Under the pieces are notes generated by a model that worked only from the letters and a program-made list of their open reading frames with translations, had not been told where the DNA came from and searched no databases. Positions 1 through 5,091 of a stretch of DNA of 7,594 nucleotides are shown piece after piece. The position numbers were made by a program, and so were the translations under genes. This stretch comes from Candidatus Melainabacteria bacterium (GTDB lineage Bacteria > Cyanobacteriota > Vampirovibrionia > Obscuribacterales > Obscuribacteraceae): NCBI GenBank assembly GCA_016209785.1, contig JACQVM010000154.1, forward strand, positions 1-7,594, in the 5' to 3' direction. The first letter of the stretch is position 1. The number at the start of each line of letters is the position of its first letter.

Positions 1-285
1 ATGATGACTAGACCAAAAGCAATTCGAGAAATTGTCATTATGATGGTTACACTTTTGGCCATCTATCATGCTTCTAAATCAATCGCTGGTAGCCTGGGGC
101 GCCAATTCTTTCTCAATAGGCAAGCTGTTGCTCTTAGATCTGGGCAAACCCAAGCACAAGAAGTTAATAAAGAGCTTAGGGAAGGGTTAACCAACTACCG
201 TTGCCCGGTTGGCATTGAGCGCCTGGCACGTGAGCGGCTTAATTTGGCAGGATCTAACGAGATTATTGTAAGAATTGGCAAATAG
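1..285 (+). CDS. FtsB/DivIC-like septum formation initiator protein
   Basis: Likely small bitopic cell-division protein. In this family a short cytoplasmic tail, one membrane helix and an extracytoplasmic coiled coil help assemble the FtsL/FtsQ (DivIB) subcomplex of the divisome. Seen here: a basic N-terminus (TRPKAIRE), a hydrophobic helix at about residues 10-29, a charged and Gln-rich helical stretch at about 38-62 that could form a coiled coil, and a C-terminal block CPVGIERLARERLNLAGSNEI (about 68-88). That block matches the family's typical pattern of a residue pair followed by IE-x-x-AR-E-x-L-x-L and then an E-I/V ending. At 94 residues the length is normal. The reading frame begins at the first base of the window, so upstream start codons and the ribosome-binding site cannot be seen. 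A longer N-terminus is possible. It converges on the secreted-peptide gene at 350-586. The call rests on architecture and the C-terminal pattern, not on close identity. Confidence 0.72.
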   Translation: MMTRPKAIREIVIMMVTLLAIYHASKSIAGSLGRQFFLNRQAVALRSGQTQAQEVNKELREGLTNYRCPVGIERLARERLNLAGSNEIIVRIGK

Positions 286-288
286 AAC

Positions 289-323
289 AAAAAATACAGG
301 CCACCACCTAGCGGCAGCCTGTA
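289..323 (-). terminator. Rho-independent terminator of the 350-586 gene
   Basis: Read on the - strand, TACAGGC (317-323) pairs with GCCTGTA (295-301) in a 7-bp perfect stem. Its inner part can extend by G-U and G-C pairs. The stem is followed by one A and six T residues (294-289). It begins 27 bases past the stop codon of the secreted-peptide gene. On the + strand the hairpin is not followed by a T-run, so it should not end transcription of the 1-285 gene efficiently. Confidence 0.72.
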
Positions 324-349
324 ATATGTTCGAAGGTTAAGTAGGTAGG

Positions 350-586
350 CTACCTAACTATTGCTCTGGATAACCAGAAGGCGCGTACCTGGCGGTAAGT
401 ATTGAGAAACTGGGTGTGCACAGGAAAAGTCTTTATGACAGGCGCCACAAAAACCTTAGGCACAGATACAGGAGCCTGCGCTGGGCCAAGAATTAATGGT
501 CCTGCAAGGCTTGAAGAGGCAAGCAAGCTTGCTCCAAATACACCAGTTAGTGCCATGACCTTCAACAAACGCTTGAACTCTCTCAT
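350..586 (-). CDS. Small secreted peptide, function unknown
   Basis: This 78-residue protein is not recognised as a known family. It starts with a textbook signal peptide: positive residues (REFKRLLK), a hydrophobic core at about 9-22, and a small-residue stretch SSSLA with probable cleavage after Ala28. The mature chain would be only about 50 residues, rich in Pro and Val in its first half (APVSVPKVFVAPV) and basic and aromatic at the end (YRQVRAFWLSRAIVR). It has no Cys and no membrane anchor after the signal. Translation support is strong: GGAGG at 594-598 lies 7 bases before the ATG at 586. A promoter candidate (670-697) and a terminator (289-323) complete a monocistronic unit. It is divergent from the protease gene at 743. 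Export from the cytoplasm is well supported; any role beyond that is unknown. Confidence 0.75.
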   Translation of the reverse strand: MREFKRLLKVMALTGVFGASLLASSSLAGPLILGPAQAPVSVPKVFVAPVIKTFPVHTQFLNTYRQVRAFWLSRAIVR

Positions 587-669
587 AGGTTAACCTCCGA
601 ACTCAAAGAATTTTGTATGCGCCTGGCAAGCAATTATGATAGGAGATGAGCGCAACTCTGGACCTTGAC

Positions 670-697
670 AATATAATAACATGGAAGCTGTTGGCAA
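670..697 (-). promoter_or_regulatory. Candidate sigma70-type promoter for the 350-586 gene
   Basis: On the - strand, TTGCCA (697-692; 5 of 6 to TTGACA) and TATATT (675-670; 5 of 6 to TATAAT) are separated by 16 bases. Transcription would start near 663 and leave a leader of about 75 bases before the ATG at 586. The same two hexamers occur in the toxin-antitoxin promoter at 2690-2718, which adds some weight. Confidence 0.5.
672..677 (+). promoter_or_regulatory. Possible -10 element for the protease gene
   Basis: A perfect TATAAT lies 66 bases before the putative TTG start of the CPBP protease. No convincing -35 hexamer sits 16-18 bases upstream, and there is no extended -10 TG. A TTGACA at 665-670 directly abuts this hexamer and so cannot serve as its -35. 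It overlaps the - strand promoter candidate, so opposing transcription from the same DNA is possible. This is weak evidence. Confidence 0.3.
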
Positions 698-742
698 AAT
701 CCCCTCTTCAATCTTAAATTTCATGGCACGGCGGAATTTCCT

Positions 743-1777
743 TTGTCTATAGATTTTTTTGTTGTACTTGCTTGCTGTGTCCTTGGCTTGGTTTCCCATG
801 CCAGTCGGCATCAGAAGTGGCTAGAATGGATTTTGAGAGCTATCATTGTACTTTGTTTTGGTGGCGAGGCGCTTTCTGCCTTGGGCTGGGCTGCAACACA
901 GGCAGGCAAGTCCTGGGGATTGTTTGTGCTGGTTGCAATGTGTATGTCCACAGGGCTTTTGCTCTTTTTGCCTGCCCGTAAGTGTTTTTCTTTTGTCCTT
1001 TCTGTGCTGCAAAATTTAGCATCTGGGCATTTTTTTGTTGCCATTTTGCGGAGAGCCGACAAGCTTAGCAATGGCTTGTCTTTGCAAGTGTTTGTGCCAG
1101 AGTCGATGCCACATGTGGTGGCACTATGGATTTATATTACTTGTGTTGGCGTACTTCTGGGCAGCATGGATCCAGCATCTTTTAAAATGCCCAGTTTGCC
1201 CTTTCCAATTCCAGTGCCACTAGCTGAGTTGTTTATGTACAATGGTTTGGGACTGATACTTCTTGCCTTGTGTGGTGTGGGCATTTTTGTGTCTCGTAAG
1301 CCAGTTGAGGCTATTAAGCGTCTGGGCTTAGTTAAACCAAGTTTGCCCCAGGTAGGAATTGGGCTTGCTCTAATTTTTGTAACTTTTACATATGATGCGC
1401 TGTGGGCATTTTTTACCCATCAGATGGGCGGGGACTTAGCCAGCAAATTGGCTGGCTATAATGCAGGTACTTTTAATGCTGGTGGTGGCTTAGGTCCTGC
1501 AGTGATTCTTGCTCTCTTGACTGGAATATGTGCCGGCGTGGGCGAAGAAACACTAATGCGCGGTGCGGTACAGCCTGCCTTAGGCATTGTGCCGGCGGCA
1601 CTCTTGCATGGTCTGCTGCACGGACAATTTGCTCATGCTCCCATTTTTATAATCCAGGTTGCCGGTTGGTCTTTGCTGTTGGGCATTGTAAGGCACTATA
1701 CCAACACTAGCACCACAATCATTGGACATGCAGGATTTAACTTTATCACTGCGTTCATGTTTGCTTTTAATCCATAA
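743..1777 (+). CDS. CPBP family intramembrane metalloprotease (Rce1/Abi type)
   Basis: Integral membrane protein of 344 residues. The three hallmark motifs of the CPBP (CAAX protease and bacteriocin-processing) family are in its C-terminal third: EExxxR as E268-E269-TLM-R273; a second motif ALLHGLLHG with H293 at the catalytic position; and HxxxN as H329-AGF-N333. The family uses the glutamate and histidines to cleave peptides within the membrane. Hydrophobic segments at about 5-20, 28-50, 58-78, 80-100, 124-142, 160-185, 200-225, 249-268 and 280-340 suggest eight or more membrane helices. The segments before about residue 190 are additional to the core domain. The start is unsettled: the frame is open from 680 but holds no ATG. 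TTG at 743, seven bases after a weak GCGGA, is the best candidate. The usual Phe of the second motif is replaced by H289. The substrate cannot be inferred, and no bacteriocin genes are adjacent. Confidence 0.85.
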   Translation: MSIDFFVVLACCVLGLVSHASRHQKWLEWILRAIIVLCFGGEALSALGWAATQAGKSWGLFVLVAMCMSTGLLLFLPARKCFSFVLSVLQNLASGHFFVAILRRADKLSNGLSLQVFVPESMPHVVALWIYITCVGVLLGSMDPASFKMPSLPFPIPVPLAELFMYNGLGLILLALCGVGIFVSRKPVEAIKRLGLVKPSLPQVGIGLALIFVTFTYDALWAFFTHQMGGDLASKLAGYNAGTFNAGGGLGPAVILALLTGICAGVGEETLMRGAVQPALGIVPAALLHGLLHGQFAHAPIFIIQVAGWSLLLGIVRHYTNTSTTIIGHAGFNFITAFMFAFNP

Positions 1778-1836
1778 ATAAGTCCTCCGTCGCCGCTAAG
1801 GCGGCTCCTCCGGACGTATAGACGCTCGGCAGCGGA

Positions 1837-1868
1837 CGGCTCCTCGCAGTCCTCGCCTCGCTATGACT
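1837..1868 (+). repeat. Imperfect direct repeat, copy 1
   Basis: This copy begins with CGGCTCCTCGC and, 22 bases from its start, contains CGCTAT followed by GACT. It matches the copy at 1955-1988, which has the same 11-base beginning and CGCTAT 24 bases from its start. The intervening bases differ, indicating an old or degenerate duplication. Confidence 0.6.
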
Positions 1869-1919
1869 CGTCACTTAGCTCCGTCGTCGCCTCCGCGCGT
1901 CAAGACGCCGAGAAGCGAA

Positions 1920-1935
1920 GCAGGCTTCTGCCTGC
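1920..1935. repeat. Perfect 6-bp hairpin inside the GC-rich segment
   Basis: GCAGGC (1920-1925), loop TTCT, GCCTGC (1930-1935). It is the strongest single hairpin in the intergenic segment and works identically on both strands. With convergent genes on either side it may contribute to transcript ends, though no T-run follows it in either direction. Confidence 0.5.
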
Positions 1936-1954
1936 GGCGCGGATCTCGTGAAAT

Positions 1955-1988
1955 CGGCTCCTCGCCACTCGTTGGCTTCGCTATACTT
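1955..1988 (+). repeat. Imperfect direct repeat, copy 2
   Basis: This copy shares the leading CGGCTCCTCGC and the internal TCGCTAT with copy 1 at 1837-1868, starting 118 bases downstream of it. A shorter third occurrence of the leading CGGCTCCTC lies at 1802-1810 without the second half. Confidence 0.6.
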
Positions 1989-2008
1989 TGTTGCCTAACC
2001 TCCGCAAG

Positions 2009-2428
2009 TTAAACAGCCATCACACGTACATGCCCGGACTTACCATAGGCAACCATCCGGCTGTCTCGGCTGAGTAGAATTGCCTTTTCCAGACGAGCGG
2101 TAGCTATTATCATGCAATCTGCGGGATCGCTATGAAAGTCTCCTGGTAAAAGTGCCGCCTCCACTGCAACAGCATCCGTAAGCGGAGCTAGCAAGAATCC
2201 AGATTTGTCTAAGGCTTCACGAACCCATCGATGCATTGGTTCTGTCAACTGGATTCGACCTTGTCTCCAAAGCATGCCAGTTTCCCAAATGCATATGCTT
2301 GGTACCAATACCTGTTGCTTCCTCAGCGCCTGTTCTATTAGTTCGCGGGCAAATGGCTTGAGATTCTTGTCTCCCATAACGGCCCATACCCACACGTGAG
2401 TGTCGAGCACGATAGGAGACTCAGGCAT
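2009..2428 (-). CDS. vapC: VapC-type PIN-domain ribonuclease toxin
   Basis: Toxin of a type II toxin-antitoxin pair. PIN-domain toxins are metal-dependent RNases that cut tRNA, rRNA or mRNA when freed from their antitoxin. The 139 residues cover one PIN domain with the acidic site intact: D9 in VLDTHVW, E49 in CIWE, D104 in DPADCMIIATA (with D101 just before), and D122 in SRDSRM. The DTHVW start and the length fit the VapC group of COG3744-like nucleases that pair with Phd antitoxins. The start chosen is the ATG at 2426-2428. It overlaps the antitoxin stop by 8 bases, and GGAG/GGGAAG lie just upstream. The same frame is open further, to 2593, but that extension only shadows the antitoxin gene. 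All catalytic acids are present, so the toxin looks active. The G+C-rich repeat segment begins right after its stop. Confidence 0.9.
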   Translation of the reverse strand: MPESPIVLDTHVWVWAVMGDKNLKPFARELIEQALRKQQVLVPSICIWETGMLWRQGRIQLTEPMHRWVREALDKSGFLLAPLTDAVAVEAALLPGDFHSDPADCMIIATARLEKAILLSRDSRMVAYGKSGHVRVMAV

Positions 2429-2657
2429 TAGCTTCCCACTCCACATCGATGGGCGCAATGATATCGCCCGAGATGACCACAGTGCCGGCCATACAGCCAA
2501 AGAAATCGTGTGCTGGAAGCTCCACCGGGGCAAGCTTCGCGACTGGTTCACCACGCTTTGTGATAACAACGGATGTCTTGGTTTTCTGGACATGGTCCAT
2601 AAGTTTCAAGCATTTTGTTTTGAATTCTCCGGCAGGAATTCGTAATTCTTTGACCAT
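2421..2657 (-). CDS. Phd/YefM-family antitoxin
   Basis: This 78-residue antitoxin precedes and overlaps the PIN toxin. The N-terminal half shows the Phd/YefM DNA-binding pattern: IPAGEFKTKCLKLMDHVQ (7-24), then VVITKRGEPVAKLAPV (30-45), with the hallmark ITKRGxPVAKL. The C-terminal tail, DFFGCMAG through IIAPIDVEWEA (about 51-77), matches the toxin-neutralising tail common in partners of VapC toxins, including the acidic-Pro-Trp ending. The start at 2657 follows GGTGA (2664-2668), complementary to the 16S rRNA tail, by six bases. Known members repress their own operon, more strongly with the toxin bound. The direct repeat at 2668-2689 over the predicted transcription start fits this. The antitoxin-first order with overlapping translation is the usual way of keeping antitoxin in excess. 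Confidence 0.9.
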   Translation of the reverse strand: MVKELRIPAGEFKTKCLKLMDHVQKTKTSVVITKRGEPVAKLAPVELPAHDFFGCMAGTVVISGDIIAPIDVEWEANA

Positions 2658-2667
2658 ATTACTTCAC

Positions 2668-2689
2668 CATAGTCATGATACATGGTCAT
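2668..2689. promoter_or_regulatory. Candidate antitoxin operator
   Basis: The 9-base word CATAGTCAT (2668-2676) is repeated as CATGGTCAT (2681-2689), starting 13 bases apart with one mismatch. The pair is also partly palindromic: ACCAT (2666-2670), TCATGA, ATGGT (2682-2686). It lies immediately downstream of the -10 hexamer and covers the expected transcription start of the toxin-antitoxin unit, where binding would block initiation. The binding protein is inferred from context. Confidence 0.5.
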
Positions 2690-2718
2690 AATATATCAGC
2701 AAATCTTCAATTTGGCAA
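2690..2718 (-). promoter_or_regulatory. Promoter of the toxin-antitoxin operon
   Basis: On the - strand, TTGCCA (2718-2713) and TATATT (2695-2690) are each 5 of 6 to the sigma70 consensus and lie exactly 17 bases apart. The predicted start is near 2683, leaving a leader of about 26 bases before the antitoxin ATG. The promoter fills the gap behind the upstream gene (stop at 2721), so read-through from that gene is also possible. Confidence 0.65.
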
Positions 2719-2720
2719 TC

Positions 2721-3740
2721 TTACCTGTGCTGGGCATATAAGAGCGCTGCTGCTGTTTTTAAAACACGCTGCATGTCTTCTTTGGGTAGGCATTTGCATA
2801 TGTTGTACCGCTTCACTGTTGTTACATAGTGGTGGCGAGCAACTTGTACCGAAAGCCCATCTCCCATGTCCTGAGTGGTAAGAACCTTTGAAGCTACAAC
2901 ACGGCTTGCTGGTTGGGAAGTGCTTGCAAAGATTTCCACAACCTCACCGGTGCCAACCGCGATAGTTCTTTGACTGTCGGCTTCTCCAACTGTGACTGAG
3001 CAGGCACCACAGCACTTATCAGTTAAATTTACAACAATGGGACGATCCTCAGCAAGAGACACCATTGAGATAGCACAGCCGCCAACTTTCGCGTTAACAC
3101 GCCTTCCACTGATCATCATAAGGATAGATAGTGGAGTATGGTTGGCTTTTACCAAGAGTGCTCCTTTGGTAAGCATCAACCCATCTGCTTCTCGTTGATA
3201 TTGTGCATCTTTGGTTGGCATAAAAAGAGCTTCTTTATGTTTCCGACTTTGTGCTGCAGAGACGTTTTCTACGACTCGACCAATTTTTCGACCAGTTATG
3301 TCTTCTCGTGGATTGTTCTCGTCAGTATCCACATCATAATTGCCTGCTTGGCTGTGATGGAATGTGAGCCATTGTCCAGTAAAGTCATAGCGTGGGTCTG
3401 TCGGAACTAACGGTGTATGTGTGTGTTTGCCAGGCTTGTCTTTGCATGTGCAATCAAGCTTCTGCTGGAGCCCTTGTGCGTGCCCCAGTGAGCCACCAAT
3501 TCCTGATGTGTCGGTTGGAGCAATAGCGCCTGAAAAGCCAGTCGATGGCACAATGAAGTGTGGCGTTGTTTGGCTTGTGCTTTGCTGAGGAGGAGGTGGT
3601 GGCGGAGGTGGAGCAGGCAATTGAACAGGTGGCGGCATAGGTGGCTCGTGATGATCTTCACCGTGATGAGCCAATGCTTGGCTACAACAGCAAGCCAAAC
3701 AAAGGCAAGCTGCCACTGCAAAGTGTACCAGAGCCTTCAT
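2721..3740 (-). CDS. Secreted His/Pro-rich protein with FecR-like domain
   Basis: Exported protein of 339 residues, not assigned to a named family. Residues 1-24 form a signal peptide with a Cys-rich core and probable cleavage after ALA24. The Cys cluster could suggest a lipoprotein, but no good lipobox aligns with it. The mature start is His-rich (HHGEDHHEPP), then Pro-rich with eight consecutive prolines at 44-51: a flexible, possibly metal-binding or wall-spanning linker. Residues about 187-272 look FecR-like: a GLMLTKGALLVKA strand pair, a short TPLSI strand, a Gly turn, a CAISMVSL strand, then V-x-L-T and a closing GTGEVVEIF, as in beta-rich FecR extracytoplasmic domains. Cys pairs occur at 97/99, 243/244/247 and 315/317. 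GAGGAGG at 3748-3754, seven bases before the ATG, strongly supports this start. It is divergent from the TPR gene at 3909. The FecR-like call is a pattern judgement of moderate strength. Confidence 0.72.
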   Translation of the reverse strand: MKALVHFAVAACLCLACCCSQALAHHGEDHHEPPMPPPVQLPAPPPPPPPPQQSTSQTTPHFIVPSTGFSGAIAPTDTSGIGGSLGHAQGLQQKLDCTCKDKPGKHTHTPLVPTDPRYDFTGQWLTFHHSQAGNYDVDTDENNPREDITGRKIGRVVENVSAAQSRKHKEALFMPTKDAQYQREADGLMLTKGALLVKANHTPLSILMMISGRRVNAKVGGCAISMVSLAEDRPIVVNLTDKCCGACSVTVGEADSQRTIAVGTGEVVEIFASTSQPASRVVASKVLTTQDMGDGLSVQVARHHYVTTVKRYNICKCLPKEDMQRVLKTAAALLYAQHR

Positions 3741-3908
3741 ATCTGCGCCTCCTCTGTTGGCGAAAGTAAGCTAAGTTTACCAATATTGCTGCTAATCCGT
3801 TTGAGAGCTTGATGTGTGAGTCTTGACAAGAAGTTCATGTCAGAATCGTCATGAAAGTGGAGAATTTGAGTATCGACTTGTTTCCATGTCTTTGTTGCGG
3901 AAGGGTAT
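3741..3908. promoter_or_regulatory. Shared upstream region of two divergent secreted-protein genes
   Basis: These 168 bases must hold the start signals for both the FecR-like gene (- strand) and the TPR gene (+ strand). The ribosome-binding sites are clear: GAGGAGG at 3748-3754 for the - strand, and GGAAGGG at 3899-3905 for the + strand, close to its ATG. I could not identify a convincing -35/-10 pair in either direction. A TTGACA at 3823-3828 (+) has no matching -10 at the right distance. Confidence 0.4.
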
Positions 3909-5078
3909 ATGAAGAGAATATTGGCTTATCTAACAGCACTTAGCATTTGTTGGCTTACAAATGTTGTGTCCAGCTATGCCCAGCCATCGCGCTGGGAAAC
4001 GTACATGCAGGAAGGGCAGCTTGCCTACGATAACCACCGATACCGAAAAGCTCAAACGATGTGGCTAAAGGCACTGACTGAGGTCGAGGGCTCAGGGCAA
4101 GATGATCAACAGCTTGCTTCTACACTGACGAAACTAGCACAAGTATTGCGGCAAAGTGAAGACTATGGAGGTGCCAATGACTATCTGCAACGAGCACTGG
4201 TCATATATCAACGCCTGGGCAAGGCACATCCAGAGTTTGCTCAAGAGTATGCAGAACTCTCGCGCGCTTACCGGCTGATTGATTTAGAGCGCCTAGGAAC
4301 AGGAACGGCTGAAACGTTAAAGGCAAATTCCGCCAAAATGTGTGTGGTTAGGCAGGACACTGGGAATCATGTGCAGATTGATGTACCTGAACGTTTTGAG
4401 AAGTCCTTAAACAGTACTCGAGTAGATCAAATAGGATTAGAAAAGCTAGTAACGTTTGACATATCCCGAGATGGATCTGGCTGGATTGAAGTCAGTAAAA
4501 TCAAAGGATTTAAGATTCATTCTGTCGAAAGGAACACCTGGGCTAATCTTTATAATCTGCTGATTAAATCGATTGATGCTGAGGGTAAGTATGACGCAGT
4601 AATTACTGCTGGAAAGGCTGGCATTACCAAAGTTGTAGATGGCAAGATTTCTCCTAAAGCCTATGAGCCGATTGTAGGAATTGCTATGCAAGCTGAGATG
4701 TTAGGGACACCAGAGGTGTTATCAATTCAGGTTGATACTGCCCAAGCAGCGTCAGTACCAACTACAGAAAAAACTAATGGCCAGAATGCCTCACTGGTTT
4801 TACCTGAACCAGGAGCGACCGTAACCCACAGCCACGAAACAACACACGTAGCTCCTGTCCAGCAAACACAACCGCTGGCAAATGAGAAACGGCAGTCTGC
4901 AAGAGATGACATGCAACAATCCGGGCAGACAAAACCGCAGGCAAGTTCAAAAAATGTTTCAAGGGAACAAGAGCGGGATCGTGACGATGACGATGACGAC
5001 GACGATCACGATGACGATGAGCAGGAAGACGATCATGCAATCCTACATTTTTTCGGTAAGCTCTTTCAAAAGAAGTAA
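3909..5078 (+). CDS. Secreted TPR protein with Asp-rich C-terminal tail
   Basis: Exported protein of 389 residues. A signal peptide (1-24, cleavage probably after SSYA) leads into tetratricopeptide-like helices: about 28-60 (GQLAYDNHRYRKAQTMWLKAL), 68-107 (a second unit with the A-x-x-Y-L-x-x-AL-x-I-Y pattern) and a partial third at 108-123. TPR domains hold partner proteins. Residues about 140-270 are a mixed alpha/beta region I do not recognise (including WIEVSKIKGFKIHSVERN and YDAVITAGKAGITKVVDGK). After a Thr/Gln/Pro-rich linker (about 275-350) comes an acidic tail: eight Asp at 359-366, His, three Asp, then EQEDDH. The protein ends in the amphipathic, basic FFGKLFQKK. The ATG at 3909 is preceded by GGAAGGG at 3899-3905. 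The gene converges on the TM2 gene with 13 bases between stops. The acidic tail could bind divalent cations or basic surfaces; this is inference. Confidence 0.8.
   Translation: MKRILAYLTALSICWLTNVVSSYAQPSRWETYMQEGQLAYDNHRYRKAQTMWLKALTEVEGSGQDDQQLASTLTKLAQVLRQSEDYGGANDYLQRALVIYQRLGKAHPEFAQEYAELSRAYRLIDLERLGTGTAETLKANSAKMCVVRQDTGNHVQIDVPERFEKSLNSTRVDQIGLEKLVTFDISRDGSGWIEVSKIKGFKIHSVERNTWANLYNLLIKSIDAEGKYDAVITAGKAGITKVVDGKISPKAYEPIVGIAMQAEMLGTPEVLSIQVDTAQAASVPTTEKTNGQNASLVLPEPGATVTHSHETTHVAPVQQTQPLANEKRQSARDDMQQSGQTKPQASSKNVSREQERDRDDDDDDDDHDDDEQEDDHAILHFFGKLFQKK
4977..5036 (+). repeat. GAY-codon microsatellite encoding the Asp-rich tail
   Basis: This near-tandem run of GAC/GAT triplets (mostly GACGAT units, interrupted by CGT, CAC, GAGCAGGAA and CAT) encodes the acidic stretch of the TPR protein. 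Runs of this type can change length in whole codons through replication slippage, keeping the downstream frame intact. Confidence 0.6.
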
Positions 5079-5091
5079 GCAGCAGGGCTTG

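Larger units (their letters stand above)
1778..2008. repeat. GC-rich, hairpin-forming repetitive intergenic segment
   Basis: This noncoding stretch separates two convergent units, the protease and the toxin-antitoxin pair. Counting bases 1781-1980 gives 132 G/C of 200 (66%), well above the genes around it. It is assembled from short recurring words: CGGCTCCTC at 1802, 1837 and 1955; CTCCGTCG at 1785 and 1879; TCCTCGC at 1841 and 1850. It holds several small hairpins: 1792-1805 (GCCGC, loop TAAG, GCGGC), 1897-1908 (GCGT, loop CAAG, ACGC) and 1920-1935 (GCAGGC, loop TTCT, GCCTGC). None is followed by a T-run, so simple Rho-independent termination is not shown. I see no plausible protein in it. 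It could be a dispersed intergenic repeat family of this genome, or a decayed or non-autonomous element. Confidence 0.65.

Noticed and set aside
342..356. Small hairpin TAGGT-AGGCT-ACCTA overlapping the stop codon of the secreted peptide.
   Set aside because: Five-base A/T-rich stem without a T-run. The stronger hairpin at 295-323 with six T residues is the better terminator.
402..593. A 63-codon + strand frame opposite the secreted peptide.
   Set aside because: It lies almost wholly inside the 350-586 gene, which has a signal peptide, a strong GGAGG site and a terminator. The + frame has none of these.
681..752. Short + strand frame from ATG at 681 ending near 752, just after a perfect TATAAT.
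   Set aside because: Only 23 codons, with no ribosome-binding site, and the ATG would be within the expected transcription start region. A leader peptide cannot be supported.
590..811. A 73-codon - strand frame upstream of the small secreted peptide.
   Set aside because: It overlaps the start of the protease and the promoter and ribosome-binding region of the 350-586 gene. Its composition is not protein-like and it has no recognisable domain.
1993..2014. Integron attC-like core words: on the - strand GTTTAAC (2014-2008) fits RYYYAAC and GTTAGGC (1999-1993) fits GTTRRRY, next to a toxin-antitoxin pair.
   Set aside because: Only 8 bases separate the two words, far less than the folded spacer of a real attC site. 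No second GTTRRRY lies at a proper distance in the segment and no integrase is seen.
2429..2593. A 55-residue N-terminal extension of the PIN toxin in the same frame.
   Set aside because: It is the antitoxin gene read in another frame. The PIN domain begins at the ATG at 2428, which has its own ribosome-binding site.
3823..3828. TTGACA -35-like hexamer upstream of the TPR gene.
   Set aside because: No acceptable -10 hexamer is found 15-19 bases downstream, so it is not called as a promoter.
4774..5040. An 88-codon His/Arg-rich - strand frame opposite the TPR gene.
   Set aside because: It is the complement of the Asp-rich repeat (GAY codons give RTC codons read in another frame). No start signal or domain is seen.
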